NCBI GenBank assembly: GCA_910586365.1
Contig: CAJUGP010000029.1
Coordinates: forward strand, 1 to 26,169
Direction of reading: 5' to 3'
Origin: an uncultured Christensenella sp.
GTDB lineage: Bacteria > Bacillota > Clostridia > Christensenellales > Borkfalkiaceae
DNA length: 26,169 bases
Shown one piece after another: positions 15,945 to 24,621 of the stretch. The number at the start of each line of letters is the position of its first letter. The stretch's first letter is position 1. Both the position numbers and the translations under genes were made by a program. The notes beneath the pieces are model-generated. The model was given only the letters and a program-made list of their open reading frames with translations, did no database searches and had not been told where the DNA came from.

Positions 15945-16793
15945 ATGGAGTTATTACGCAATCGGGATTATTCCGACGGATTTGAATTGCACCACGTGGA
16001 AAAGCGCGTTACCAACCGCCCCGTCGCCATTTTTAACCTTAAAAACACGGCGAAGGCTTATCCTGCCTGGCAGCTTGCGCAGTGGTGCTGCAAGCACAAT
16101 CTTGCCGACGCCGCCGAACGCGTCACGCAAAACGGCGCTTACGTCATCGGCGACGCGAGCAAATGCGTGACGGTCGACGTCGAGCAGGGCAGAATTTCGC
16201 TCGAATTAAACACTTCGGAAGAATACACCGTTTCGCGCGTGGAAGGGGAAGGCTGGCCGCACATTTTGATCGAGCAGATTTTCGAGAAAAAAGTTTCGGT
16301 CATGAAGGCGAAGAAAATCGTGCTTGATATCGAGCTGAGCATCGATAAAGTGACCTGCCGCCAAAAAGAGCCGATCGAGCATTACCACACGGCGCAGTTC
16401 TCTTGGATCTTCGCGCTTGCCGACCGCTCGGGCGGAGCGGGCGACGGCGATTTCATTTGGTTCGGCTGCCCCGTGTACGATTACCGTTTTCCTCTGCTGG
16501 GCGAGTTCCGCGCAAAGGACGGCGGCAAACCCGAAAACACGGGAAAATACATTTATTTCATCGATTCGCGTCATTATCTGAGCGAACCCGTTGCAATCGG
16601 CAAACGCGTGCGGCTGCAAATAGACGTGACGGAGCATATGAAGGAGGCAGTCCGCGACGCGCAGGCAAAAGGATATTTGCGCGACAGCAGGGCGGAAGAT
16701 ATCGTTCTCGAAAACACGAATTTGGGCTGGGAAGTGACGGGCACGTTCGACGTAGGGCTGACGTTTTACCGTCTGTCGGTCGACGCGGAGTAA
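15945..16793 (+). CDS. Cytoplasmic member of the unrecognised family, member 2
   Basis: This 282-aa protein lacks a signal peptide and represents the bare family domain. Blocks are WQLAQW (42-47), WPHILIEQ (104-111), QFSWIF (151-156), IWFGCPVYDYRFP (171-183), DGGKPENTGKYIY (192-204) and NLGWEVTGTFDV (259-270). Conservation of the Trp, Tyr-Asp-x-Arg and Asn-Thr-Gly positions in both exported and cytoplasmic members argues for a shared ligand or reaction. It sits between two lipoprotein paralogues with short gaps (18 and 22 nt) and its own AGAGGAG site, so it belongs to the same operon. Its location suggests it handles the imported compound. Whether it is an enzyme or a binding protein cannot be told. 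Confidence 0.78.
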   Translation: MELLRNRDYSDGFELHHVEKRVTNRPVAIFNLKNTAKAYPAWQLAQWCCKHNLADAAERVTQNGAYVIGDASKCVTVDVEQGRISLELNTSEEYTVSRVEGEGWPHILIEQIFEKKVSVMKAKKIVLDIELSIDKVTCRQKEPIEHYHTAQFSWIFALADRSGGAGDGDFIWFGCPVYDYRFPLLGEFRAKDGGKPENTGKYIYFIDSRHYLSEPVAIGKRVRLQIDVTEHMKEAVRDAQAKGYLRDSRAEDIVLENTNLGWEVTGTFDVGLTFYRLSVDAE

Positions 16794-16815
16794 GCGCGGC
16801 GGAAAAGGAGACGAC

Positions 16816-17934
16816 ATGAAAAAATCCAAAAAAGGAATCGCTTTGATTATGGCATTGAGTTTGGCAAGCGTTTTCGTCGGTTGCGGCGGAACGACGAATA
16901 CCCCCGGCGGAGAGCTTCCGCCGATCATGGACGAAACGCCCGCATGGCAGAAGATCGGGCAGGACGATACGTTGATCGAGCGTCCGCTCGTCAACGACGG
17001 CACGGTGCAGGAGATCCTGCGCGACATGAACTTTTCGCGCGGGTTAGACGTTTCAAAATTCCACTCCAACACTTCGGGCGGCATTCCCGAAGGCACGCTC
17101 GACTTTAACGGAAAGAGCGCCGCGGGCGGAGCGGTTTGGAGTATGGGACAGTGGGGCTGTACGGTTTCGCTCATGGATGCCGATTTCGTGCGTGACGGTA
17201 CGCGCCTAAGCTATTTCGACGGCAGTAAGCTGTATGCGTTCGACGCCGTAAAAACGGGCAGCGTTTCGCTTGCGATCAAGGGCAGCGTGGAATACGGCAA
17301 AGACGAGAAGGGCGAATACCGCGACCGTTTGCAGACGACCGAAAACTGGCCGCACAATATCATCGGGCAGAGCATTCCCGAAAATTTGGGCGCGGTAAAG
17401 GGTGCGGAACGTTTAATGTGGGAGTGCGAATACACCGTAACGCAATGCGACCGTCTGACGAAATATCCGATCGATAAAAATATGCACGCGGCGCAGTTTC
17501 AGTGGTTCGTATCCATGTATAACAACAATCCGAATACCGAAAGCTACCGTCAGTCGGTTTGGTTCGGGTTCAGCATGTTCGATACGCGCAATCCGAACGC
17601 ATGCCCCGGGGGCATGGCGGCGTTCGACGGCGGAAAAGAAGACAATACGGGCATGTTCATCTATATGTTTTCTCTGGCGCAGGCGGACGATACGCTCGAA
17701 TGGAACGTGATCGAAAAGCCTACTTCGGTGGTAGGGAAGAGGAGAACGGTCAAGGTCGACGTGCTTCCGTTTATCAAGGCGGGAATCGTTTCGGCGCAGA
17801 AAAAGGGCGCGCTCGCAGGCGCGGCGTACGAAGACATGGTATTCAGTTCGACCAACATAGGTTGGGAGATTCCGGGAAGTTACGACGTCAGCGTCGATAT
17901 CCACGCCATGAACATGTATAAGGTGTGCGGATAA
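16816..17934 (+). CDS. Lipoprotein of an unrecognised paralogous family, member 3
   Basis: This 372-aa protein has a signal peptide with lipobox FVGC and lipidated C23, then an extended linker of about 75 residues. Family blocks are VWSMGQW (107-113), NWPHNIIGQ (177-185), QFQWFV (227-232), VWFGFSMFDTRNP (248-260), DGGKEDNTGMFIY (271-283) and NIGWEIPGSYDV (347-358). AAGGAG upstream supports the start. It is the last gene before the 507-bp repeat-rich gap, so the transporter operon may end here, though no clear terminator hairpin is visible. Function is presumed to match that of the paralogues. Confidence 0.78.
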   Translation: MKKSKKGIALIMALSLASVFVGCGGTTNTPGGELPPIMDETPAWQKIGQDDTLIERPLVNDGTVQEILRDMNFSRGLDVSKFHSNTSGGIPEGTLDFNGKSAAGGAVWSMGQWGCTVSLMDADFVRDGTRLSYFDGSKLYAFDAVKTGSVSLAIKGSVEYGKDEKGEYRDRLQTTENWPHNIIGQSIPENLGAVKGAERLMWECEYTVTQCDRLTKYPIDKNMHAAQFQWFVSMYNNNPNTESYRQSVWFGFSMFDTRNPNACPGGMAAFDGGKEDNTGMFIYMFSLAQADDTLEWNVIEKPTSVVGKRRTVKVDVLPFIKAGIVSAQKKGALAGAAYEDMVFSSTNIGWEIPGSYDVSVDIHAMNMYKVCG

Positions 17935-17938
17935 TTTG

Positions 17939-17974
17939 AGATGTTTCCACTCGCTGCGCTCGGTCAACATGACA
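17939..17974 (-). repeat. REP-like element, copy 2 (inverted)
   Basis: Read on the minus strand this starts TGTCATGTTGACCGAGC and ends with GGAAACATCT, matching the framework of copies at 29-55 and 18356-18383. It contains the inner palindrome CTCGCTGCGCTCGG. It marks the left edge of the tandem array, and its outer end (CGGTCAACATGACA on the plus strand) resembles the array unit. Confidence 0.65.
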
Positions 17975-18344
17975 GAAAGAAAAACGCTCGGTCAACAAAA
18001 GAAAAATGCTCGGTCAGCGTGAAAAAAAGGTGATCGGCATGATAAAAAGAATGCGCGGTTGGCTTGACAAAAAGAAAGGCGCGGTTGGCTTGGCAGAAAG
18101 AAAGGCGCGGTTGGCTTGACAGAAAGAAAAGCGCGGTCGGCATGATAAAAAGCGGACGGCGTGAAAAAAAGTGGTCGGCATGATAAAAAGAATGCGCGGT
18201 CGGCTTGACAGAAAGAAAGGCGCGCGGTTGGCTTGACAGAAAGAAAAGCGCGCGGTCGGCTTGACAGAAAGAAAGACGCGGTCGGCAGAATAGAAAAAGC
18301 GGACGGAAGGACGAAAAAGGCGGTCGGGCGGGTCGATGAAAGAG
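17961..18344. repeat. Degenerate tandem array of about 16 units
   Basis: Units begin near 17961, 17989, 18011, 18034, 18056, 18082, 18108, 18134, 18153, 18172, 18197, 18225, 18253, 18279, 18300 and 18321. The consensus begins CGGTYGGCTTGACAGAAAG, followed by a purine-rich tail. Spacing is 19-28 bp, most often 26 or 28. This fills most of the 507-bp gap between coding genes (17935-18441). The minus strand is open in more than one frame through the array, but those products are only low-complexity Ser/Phe/Pro repeats. I see no gene here. Confidence 0.85.
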
Positions 18345-18355
18345 CGGCGTTCCGT

Positions 18356-18383
18356 TGTCATTTCGAGCGAAGTCGAGAAATCT
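18356..18383 (+). repeat. REP-like element, copy 3
   Basis: TGTCATTTCGAGCGAAGTCG, then AGAAATCT: a 28-bp element facing the inverted copy at 17939-17974, so the two bracket the tandem array. It is followed by an A-rich stretch and a small AAGCC-GAAAA-GGCTT hairpin (18406-18420) ahead of the next gene. Confidence 0.7.
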
Positions 18384-18441
18384 AAAAAATAAAAAAAGGA
18401 ATTGCAAGCCGAAAAGGCTTCAAAAAATAGGAGGAAATGGT

Positions 18442-21054
18442 ATGAAAAAGAAAAATGCAGCGGCAGGGATTCTCGCGGGCGTGCTTGCCTGTTCTCTTGT
18501 AGGGGGGGGGTACTCGCTATTGGGAGCAAGCGCCGACGTGGTCGGGAAAACGGATCCCGATTGGATTGCGAAAAGCAACGCATCGGCGAAATATGCGGAA
18601 GAGGGTTTCACGAATATCAAAGGCGATTTTAGTTGGGGGCACTGTGCCATTACTTCGGGCAAGTATAAGTTTGACGGATTAACGATTGAAATGGATTTCA
18701 CGTCGGCAAACAACTTGGCTGACGAAGTTACCGGTTTTGCGTTCGGTCCGAGCACGAACTCGTATTTTGGCGTTGAAAGTTCGTTTGCCGTGACGCACAG
18801 GCAAGGGCTTTTCGGGCAAAACCGTTTGTGGGTCGGTACGAATCACGATACCGCCGGCACTTCTTTGGCGTATTCGGATACGGAATTAACGCAAAACACG
18901 TTCGGCTTGGATAAATCGATGGTTATGAATAACGTAACGCATTCGCATTATAAATTCACGTTTGAAAGCGAAAGCGATACGGCGTATAAAATGACAATCG
19001 CAATGCCGCTTTCGTTGCAGGCGATTTGGGAAAGCAATGCAAATTATACGAAAGACGAAACGAACGCGTACGTCGTTACTTATTTGAGTAAAGAAGCGAT
19101 CGCGCCGTCTTTGGATGCGGACGGATACACGCGCGTCATGATCGGTGGTTTCCGAAACGACAACGCAGGGCAGTACGACGTAAACGTGAAGATCGAAGAC
19201 GACGACATTCGGGAATACAAACAAGTAACCGTATCTGCCGCGCGGGAAAAGGTCGAAGCCTATCGGCAGGCGGAAGTTACCGACGAAACAATGTTCGTCA
19301 CGGCGATGGAATTGCGCGAAACGGCGCTTTCGGCGGTAAACGGTTTGAAGGCGCGCGAAAAAGCCGAAATGACGGAAGAGATCGAAACGATTGACGCCGC
19401 TTATAAAACAAACGAAACGGTGCAAACGGTCGTAAAAGGTTTGGTACAAGCGAAGATCGATGCGGCGAAAGCCGATTTCGACGGCTTTTGGGCGACGGAA
19501 TCGACGCTGACCGAAGAAGCTTTTACGGCGGCAAAGGGCAAAATCGCGGCGGCGAAGGCGGAATACAACGGCAAAAAGGCGTTGCTCGGCGCGGAGCAGT
19601 CGGAAGAACTGCAAAACGGTCTTACCTCGCTCGATTACGCGTCGGATAAAGCGTCGGTGCTGCAATGGATCATCGGTTATGAAACCGCGGTGAACGCACT
19701 CGATGTAACGTCCGCCACGATCGGCGAAGAGATCGCCGCCGTCAAGGCGCTCAAAAACGCGTTTACGGGCAGCGCGGTCGAAACCGTGCTTAACGCGTTG
19801 GAAGAAGGCGACAAAACGGCTTATGCCGCCCGTATTGCGGCGGCGGACAGCGCGCTTGCAGACAAAGAAGAAGGCGCATCGGTTGCGGTGAAAACGACTT
19901 ACCTCGTCGCGTTGGAAGAAGCGTTGGAGGATCTGAGCACGTATTCCAAAATCAGAGCGGCGTTTACGGCGAAAAACACGTTAGAGGAGAACGTGACGCT
20001 GACCGAAGAGGACGGCGAGCTTTACACCCGTTATAACACGGGCGTGGAAACGCTCTACACGGCGTTGGAAAGCTATGTATCGGACGCGATCGCTTCCGTT
20101 TCGGCGGCGCTCGACAATCAGTTTGAAACGCTTGCTTCGTTTGCCTCCGTCCGTTCGGACTATAACGCCATTTCGCTTGATCTGCTTGACGAAGAGCGCG
20201 AACAAACGGCAACCGTTACCGCCGCATATGCAACGCTCGGCGAAAAACTCAAAGCGAATTTCTGGTACAATATCGGACAAACGGGACTTTCCGAAGTCGT
20301 GCAGAACGACAAAGGGGTGTATTTTGAAATGTCGCCGCAGTTCCCCAACCGTATCAATTACAATAAACCGCTCGATTTAACGAAGGGAACGGAGGTCGTG
20401 GTCGAGTTTACGAACATCGCCTATTATAACGGCGACAAAACCGAGGGCGGTGCATCCAAAGGCGCGAACAACCTTTCGATCAATTTCCTCAGCCAACCTA
20501 ACTCCTATAAATCGATGGCGAGCGGTCTGAATATCATCATTTGGCTGTTCGAGACGGAAAGCTCGGTGGATATCGTCAACGGAAAGGATCAACCGGTTGC
20601 GCACGGCGTGATCGCTACGCCTTTGAACGGCGGCAAACTGACGATAAGCTTAAAACACGGAATTTATGAGGATTTCGTATCCGAAGAGCAGTATGCGGCG
20701 TATATCCTCACCATTAACGGCGTGGAAATCGTGCTCAGCGAAACGTTGGCGGAGGCAAACGGGATTACCGTCAGCGATCAATCGTATTTCTCGCTCGGTT
20801 CGTTTGCCGATTATAAGAACGATCCCAATTGCTTTACGCTCGTCAGCGTCGACGGCGAATCGTTCGCCAAGAAAGCGGATACGCCCGATAATCCCGATAA
20901 CCCCGACAAGCCTGTACCGCCCGAACAGCCCGAAAAGAAGAGAGGGTGCGGTTCGGAGATCGGCGCTTACAGCGCGCTGGCGTCTTGCGTCGCGCTCACG
21001 GCGGCGGGCGTCGTATTGGCGGTCGGTATGAAATCGCGCAAGCGCGGAAAGTAA
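18442..21054 (+). CDS. Large surface protein with helical stalk and Cys-containing C-terminal membrane anchor
   Basis: This 870-aa exported protein has a signal peptide of about 31 residues (ending GASA). Residues 32-255 are beta-rich and could be a lectin-like sandwich. Residues 262-603 are Ala/Glu/Lys-rich helices in repeated bundles, resembling FIVAR-type stalks. Residues 605-810 are a second beta-rich domain. Then come a Pro/Asp linker (PDNPDNPDKP), a GCGS motif (835-838), a hydrophobic span and the basic end KSRKRGK. There is no LPXTG, so sortase anchoring is unlikely. The frame is open to 18355, but the ATG at 18442 has AGGAGG 7 nt upstream and starts the signal peptide. It opens the second half of the locus, upstream of the GH65 gene. 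Likely glycan binding at the cell surface (inference). Confidence 0.8.
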   Translation: MKKKNAAAGILAGVLACSLVGGGYSLLGASADVVGKTDPDWIAKSNASAKYAEEGFTNIKGDFSWGHCAITSGKYKFDGLTIEMDFTSANNLADEVTGFAFGPSTNSYFGVESSFAVTHRQGLFGQNRLWVGTNHDTAGTSLAYSDTELTQNTFGLDKSMVMNNVTHSHYKFTFESESDTAYKMTIAMPLSLQAIWESNANYTKDETNAYVVTYLSKEAIAPSLDADGYTRVMIGGFRNDNAGQYDVNVKIEDDDIREYKQVTVSAAREKVEAYRQAEVTDETMFVTAMELRETALSAVNGLKAREKAEMTEEIETIDAAYKTNETVQTVVKGLVQAKIDAAKADFDGFWATESTLTEEAFTAAKGKIAAAKAEYNGKKALLGAEQSEELQNGLTSLDYASDKASVLQWIIGYETAVNALDVTSATIGEEIAAVKALKNAFTGSAVETVLNALEEGDKTAYAARIAAADSALADKEEGASVAVKTTYLVALEEALEDLSTYSKIRAAFTAKNTLEENVTLTEEDGELYTRYNTGVETLYTALESYVSDAIASVSAALDNQFETLASFASVRSDYNAISLDLLDEEREQTATVTAAYATLGEKLKANFWYNIGQTGLSEVVQNDKGVYFEMSPQFPNRINYNKPLDLTKGTEVVVEFTNIAYYNGDKTEGGASKGANNLSINFLSQPNSYKSMASGLNIIIWLFETESSVDIVNGKDQPVAHGVIATPLNGGKLTISLKHGIYEDFVSEEQYAAYILTINGVEIVLSETLAEANGITVSDQSYFSLGSFADYKNDPNCFTLVSVDGESFAKKADTPDNPDNPDKPVPPEQPEKKRGCGSEIGAYSALASCVALTAAGVVLAVGMKSRKRGK

Positions 21055-21085
21055 TCGGCGCAAAGGGTCTTTTCGAGGACATGAT

Positions 21086-23341
21086 ATGATCATCGATAAA
21101 AACGGCAATGTGAGCGAAAACGAATACGATGCGGGCGGCGAACCGCTTGCGGCGGCGCTTTTCACCACGGGCAACGGCTACATGGGCGTGCGCGGCAGCT
21201 TGGAAGAATTCGGTTCTTTGCGCGTGCAGGGCGCGTTCGTGCGCGGCTTCATCGACGAGATTTATGAAATCTGCGAGCCGTTCGCCGGAAACGAGTATAT
21301 GAAAAAGTACTATCTCGACGAGGAGAAGCTCAAATCGTTCGAGAAACAGGAAAGCTGCGTGAACATGCACGATTTTCTCTTCGTGCGTGTTCAAATCGGC
21401 GGCGAAACCTTTTATCCGTGGGAGGGGAAACTGCTTTCTTACGAGCGGTTTCTCGATCCTGCGCGCGCCGTGCTCGTCCGCCGCGTGCTGTGGCAGGACG
21501 CCAAAGGCAGAAAAACCGCGATCGAATTCGAGCGCTTTGCGTCGTTTGCGTGCCGTCATCTCTATTGCCAAAAAATCACGGTTACGCCCGTGGACCACGC
21601 CGAGGAAGTTACCTTTCTTTCGGGCGTCGATTGGCTGCGGAAAACGGGCGGGCAAATCGTCACCGCCGTCGATTTCACGAACATAGAAGGGGCGCAAATC
21701 GAGCACGCCTTTCACGCCGTGAATAAATACCGCTTTGCCGCGCAGTACCGTATCGGGCATGAATTTCCGAAGGGCGTGCTGTCAACGTTCGAGGACAACG
21801 GCGTAACGGGGATCGCTTGCGCGTGCGAACGGGCGGAAAGTTACGTGTTGGAAAAGTTTACGTATCTCGTGACTTCGCGCGATACCGAAGAGCCGCTCGG
21901 AAAATTTTTGGCGGAAACGGAACGCGCGAACAAGGGCGGTTACGCGGCGCAAAAAACAGCGCACGAAAAGGCTTACGCACAGTACTTCGCGCCGATGGAC
22001 GTTACAATCGGGGGCGATCGGGAGGCGGACGCGTATCTGCGTTTTGCAAGCTATCACACGGCGATTTCGGCGTGCCGCGAGGACGGCGTGCACGGCGTTG
22101 CCGCGAAAGGACTTACGGGCGAGCGCTACAATCAGTTTGTTTGGTGGGATTGCGAAATTCATCAGCTTCCGTTCTTTTTGGCGACCGCGCCCGAAACGGC
22201 GAAACGGCTTTTGGAATACCGTTACCGCATGTTGCAGCCTTCGCGGGAAAACGCGAAAAAAGAAGGGAGTAAGGGCGCGAAATACGCTTTTTGTTCTTCC
22301 GTAGCGGGAGACGAACGCGTTTGGCAATATGCGCGGCACCCTTTTATGCAGGCGCATATCAATTCCGACGTTCCCTTCGGCATCTTTCATTATTACGATT
22401 GGACGGGCGACGAAGCCTTTTTGCTTGAGCGCGGCTTGGAGATCGTGGAAGAGTGCTTGCGGTATTGGTGCGGCAGGGTAAAAAAGACGCGCCGCGGATA
22501 CGAAATCTTGCAGGTCACGGGCACCGACGAGCATCACCCTTACGTCGATAACGACGCCTACACCAACTATTGCGTGCAATATATTTTCCGCCGCTACCTC
22601 GAAATGCCCTTCGGGAGAACGGGCGCGGTGACGCAGGAAGAGCGCGCTTTGTTTGAAGAGATCGCAAAGAAGCTGTATCTTCCGCAGGAAGAGAACGGTT
22701 TGATCCCGCAGTTCGACGGTTATTTTTCGCTTTCGCGTACGCTCGAAGAGGCGGGCGGCAGCTCGCTCAAACAGTTCCAAATGAAAAAGAACGGGCTTTA
22801 CCATAAGAGCCAAATCATCAAGCAGCCCGACGTCGCGCTGTTATACACGCTTGCGGACGTGGGTCTGGATAAAACGTATTACGCCCAAAATTGGGATTAT
22901 TACGAACACATGTGCGAAACGAGCAGCTCGCTCACCTTCCCCGTGCATGCGATCGCCTCGGCGGATAACGGCAGGGCATATTCTTTTTATAAGTATTTTA
23001 TGCAGACGGTAAAAATCGACGCGGACGACATTCACGGCGTGGGGTGGCAGGGCGTGCACAGCGGCTGCCTTGCGGGCGGTTATTTGAGCGTTCTGCGCGG
23101 CGTGTTCGGCGTGCGCGCCACGCAGGAAGGGCTTTCTCTTGCGCCGAACGGCATGCCGCTTTGGCAAAGCGTGCGCTTGCACTTTTTCTACCGCGGGCGC
23201 GAAATCGAGCTGCTGCAAAAAGACGGGGTTGTGACCGTGAAGCTGCTAAGCGGCGCGCCCTGTCGCGTCAGCGTAAACAAAAAAACGGTCACGCTCGAAA
23301 CCATCATCAAAATCGACCGGACAGGAGACGCTTATGTTTAA
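21086..23341 (+). CDS. GH65 family glycoside phosphorylase
   Basis: This 751-aa cytoplasmic enzyme fits GH65, inverting phosphorylases that split alpha-glucosides with phosphate to give beta-glucose-1-phosphate. N-terminal TTGNGYMGVRGSLEE is typical. The general acid is E482 in VTGTDEHHPYVDNDAYTN, and the pocket motif WWDCEIHQLPF and KQPDVALLYTL are present. No signal peptide is seen. Family members act on maltose, trehalose, kojibiose, nigerose or glucosyl-rhamnose, and a few are hydrolases, so the substrate stays open. A beta-phosphoglucomutase three genes downstream is the expected partner and supports phosphorolysis. GAGGA at 21075-21079 supports the start. The last 8 bases overlap the next gene, implying translational coupling. 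Confidence 0.92.
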   Translation: MIIDKNGNVSENEYDAGGEPLAAALFTTGNGYMGVRGSLEEFGSLRVQGAFVRGFIDEIYEICEPFAGNEYMKKYYLDEEKLKSFEKQESCVNMHDFLFVRVQIGGETFYPWEGKLLSYERFLDPARAVLVRRVLWQDAKGRKTAIEFERFASFACRHLYCQKITVTPVDHAEEVTFLSGVDWLRKTGGQIVTAVDFTNIEGAQIEHAFHAVNKYRFAAQYRIGHEFPKGVLSTFEDNGVTGIACACERAESYVLEKFTYLVTSRDTEEPLGKFLAETERANKGGYAAQKTAHEKAYAQYFAPMDVTIGGDREADAYLRFASYHTAISACREDGVHGVAAKGLTGERYNQFVWWDCEIHQLPFFLATAPETAKRLLEYRYRMLQPSRENAKKEGSKGAKYAFCSSVAGDERVWQYARHPFMQAHINSDVPFGIFHYYDWTGDEAFLLERGLEIVEECLRYWCGRVKKTRRGYEILQVTGTDEHHPYVDNDAYTNYCVQYIFRRYLEMPFGRTGAVTQEERALFEEIAKKLYLPQEENGLIPQFDGYFSLSRTLEEAGGSSLKQFQMKKNGLYHKSQIIKQPDVALLYTLADVGLDKTYYAQNWDYYEHMCETSSSLTFPVHAIASADNGRAYSFYKYFMQTVKIDADDIHGVGWQGVHSGCLAGGYLSVLRGVFGVRATQEGLSLAPNGMPLWQSVRLHFFYRGREIELLQKDGVVTVKLLSGAPCRVSVNKKTVTLETIIKIDRTGDAYV

Positions 23342-24620
23342 GAAAAAACTGTTTGCAGGCATTGCCTGCGCCGCGGCGGCAATTTTCGCCTTAGCGGGCT
23401 GCGGCTCAAACAACCCTTCGGAGGATACCATGACCGAGAAGCTGATACAAAATTTTTGGCAGAGCGATACCATGTACGACGAAACGGTTATCCTCGTCGC
23501 GCCGATGGACGGGGAGGGCAACATCACCGCCCTTCCGCAGGGCAGACTGCTGTTTGCCGCGGACGAGATCCTTTCCGTCAAGCAGTATTTCCATGCCGAT
23601 AACGCGGGGGAAAAGAGCTTCGAGCAGGGCGTCGATTATACCTATGCGGACGGCGTGATCACGGCTGTAGGGACGATACAGGAGGACCTCGACGGAAAGA
23701 AAACTTCCGTCGATACGACGATGCCTTATATCACCGAACGGCAATATTTGGGCAAGGATCTCTTCCCCGGCTGCGCCACGACGAGCACGGGGATCCCTTC
23801 TTCCGACGGCGCGTGGGAAATTCCCTACACCGAAGGGTATCAAATCGTGCAGCTGCAGCTTTCCGTCACCTATAAACACAGCGGCGGCTGGCAGGGCAGC
23901 ACGCCCGCTTATCAGGGCGATGCGCTGCCCCATGCAATCGCAAAAATGAAAAACAAACAGGATACAGAGGTCCTGATCTTCGGCGACAGCATTTCCACGG
24001 GCTCTAATTCGAGCAGCGTGCTGAAAATCCATCCCAACCTGCCCCCGTGGTACGAACTCATGAAAGCGGGCTTGGAAAAGGCGTACGGCGCAAAGGTCAC
24101 CCTTACGAACAAATCGATGGGCGGCTGGACGAGCCGCGAGGCGGTCAGCGACAATCCCGGCAACGGTTGGGTGGGCGGTCAGCTTGTTTCGCAAGTCGGT
24201 TTACCCGCGCTTCTGAAGGGGGAGCTTGCCGAGTATTCGCCCGATCTTGCCGTGATCGGCTTCGGCATGAACGACGCCACGCTCGACGTGGGGCTTAATA
24301 ATTACGCAAGCAATATCCGCAAGCTCATCGAATCGATCCGCGCGCGCAACGCCGAATGCGATATTATTTTGCTCGGCACCATGCTCGCTAATCCGCAGGC
24401 GAAAAACCAGTATAAAAACCAAACGGAGTATTCCGCGATCAATAACAAGATTGCAGGGCTGTACGAAAACGTCGTCTGCGTCGACGTGGGCGCTATGCAC
24501 CGAGAACTGCTCGACGGCGGCAAAAAATACATGGACATGACGGGCAACAACGTCAACCACCCCAACGATTTTATGGCGCGGATCTATTGCATGAATCTGC
24601 TTGCGACGATGGTGAAATAA
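23334..24620 (+). CDS. SGNH/GDSL-family esterase lipoprotein
   Basis: This 428-aa lipoprotein has lipobox LAGC with lipidated C23. Residues 30-200 form a beta-rich N-terminal domain and about 210-428 the SGNH hydrolase. Catalytic marks: GDSIS with nucleophile S219, block II glycine in NKSMGGW (259-265), GFGMND with N313, and H409 in NVNHPND. The usual Asp three residues before the His is N406 here, so the triad may be altered or use another residue. Relatives with this layout are carbohydrate esterases that remove acetyl or acyl groups from glycans. It overlaps the GH65 stop by 8 bp, with AGGAG at 23323-23327. It would act on the outer face of the membrane, before uptake. Confidence 0.85.
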   Translation: MFKKKLFAGIACAAAAIFALAGCGSNNPSEDTMTEKLIQNFWQSDTMYDETVILVAPMDGEGNITALPQGRLLFAADEILSVKQYFHADNAGEKSFEQGVDYTYADGVITAVGTIQEDLDGKKTSVDTTMPYITERQYLGKDLFPGCATTSTGIPSSDGAWEIPYTEGYQIVQLQLSVTYKHSGGWQGSTPAYQGDALPHAIAKMKNKQDTEVLIFGDSISTGSNSSSVLKIHPNLPPWYELMKAGLEKAYGAKVTLTNKSMGGWTSREAVSDNPGNGWVGGQLVSQVGLPALLKGELAEYSPDLAVIGFGMNDATLDVGLNNYASNIRKLIESIRARNAECDIILLGTMLANPQAKNQYKNQTEYSAINNKIAGLYENVVCVDVGAMHRELLDGGKKYMDMTGNNVNHPNDFMARIYCMNLLATMVK

Positions 24621-24621
24621 C

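Noticed and set aside
17961..18344. CRISPR array
   Set aside because: Units are degenerate, spacing is irregular at 19-28 bp, there are no unique spacers, and no cas gene is nearby.
18355..18441. Upstream start for the 870-aa surface protein
   Set aside because: It would translate the REP-like element and place the signal peptide 29 residues inside the protein.
17964..18583. Overlapping antisense frames through the tandem array
   Set aside because: Two frames are open because the repeat lacks stops on that strand; products are repeats of Ser/Phe/Pro/Arg stretches, and one runs into the signal-peptide region of the next gene.
21081..21095. Third operator copy near the GH65 start (ATGATATGATCAT)
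   Set aside because: It overlaps the start codon and lacks the TGATATA-NN-TATATCA symmetry of the other two sites.
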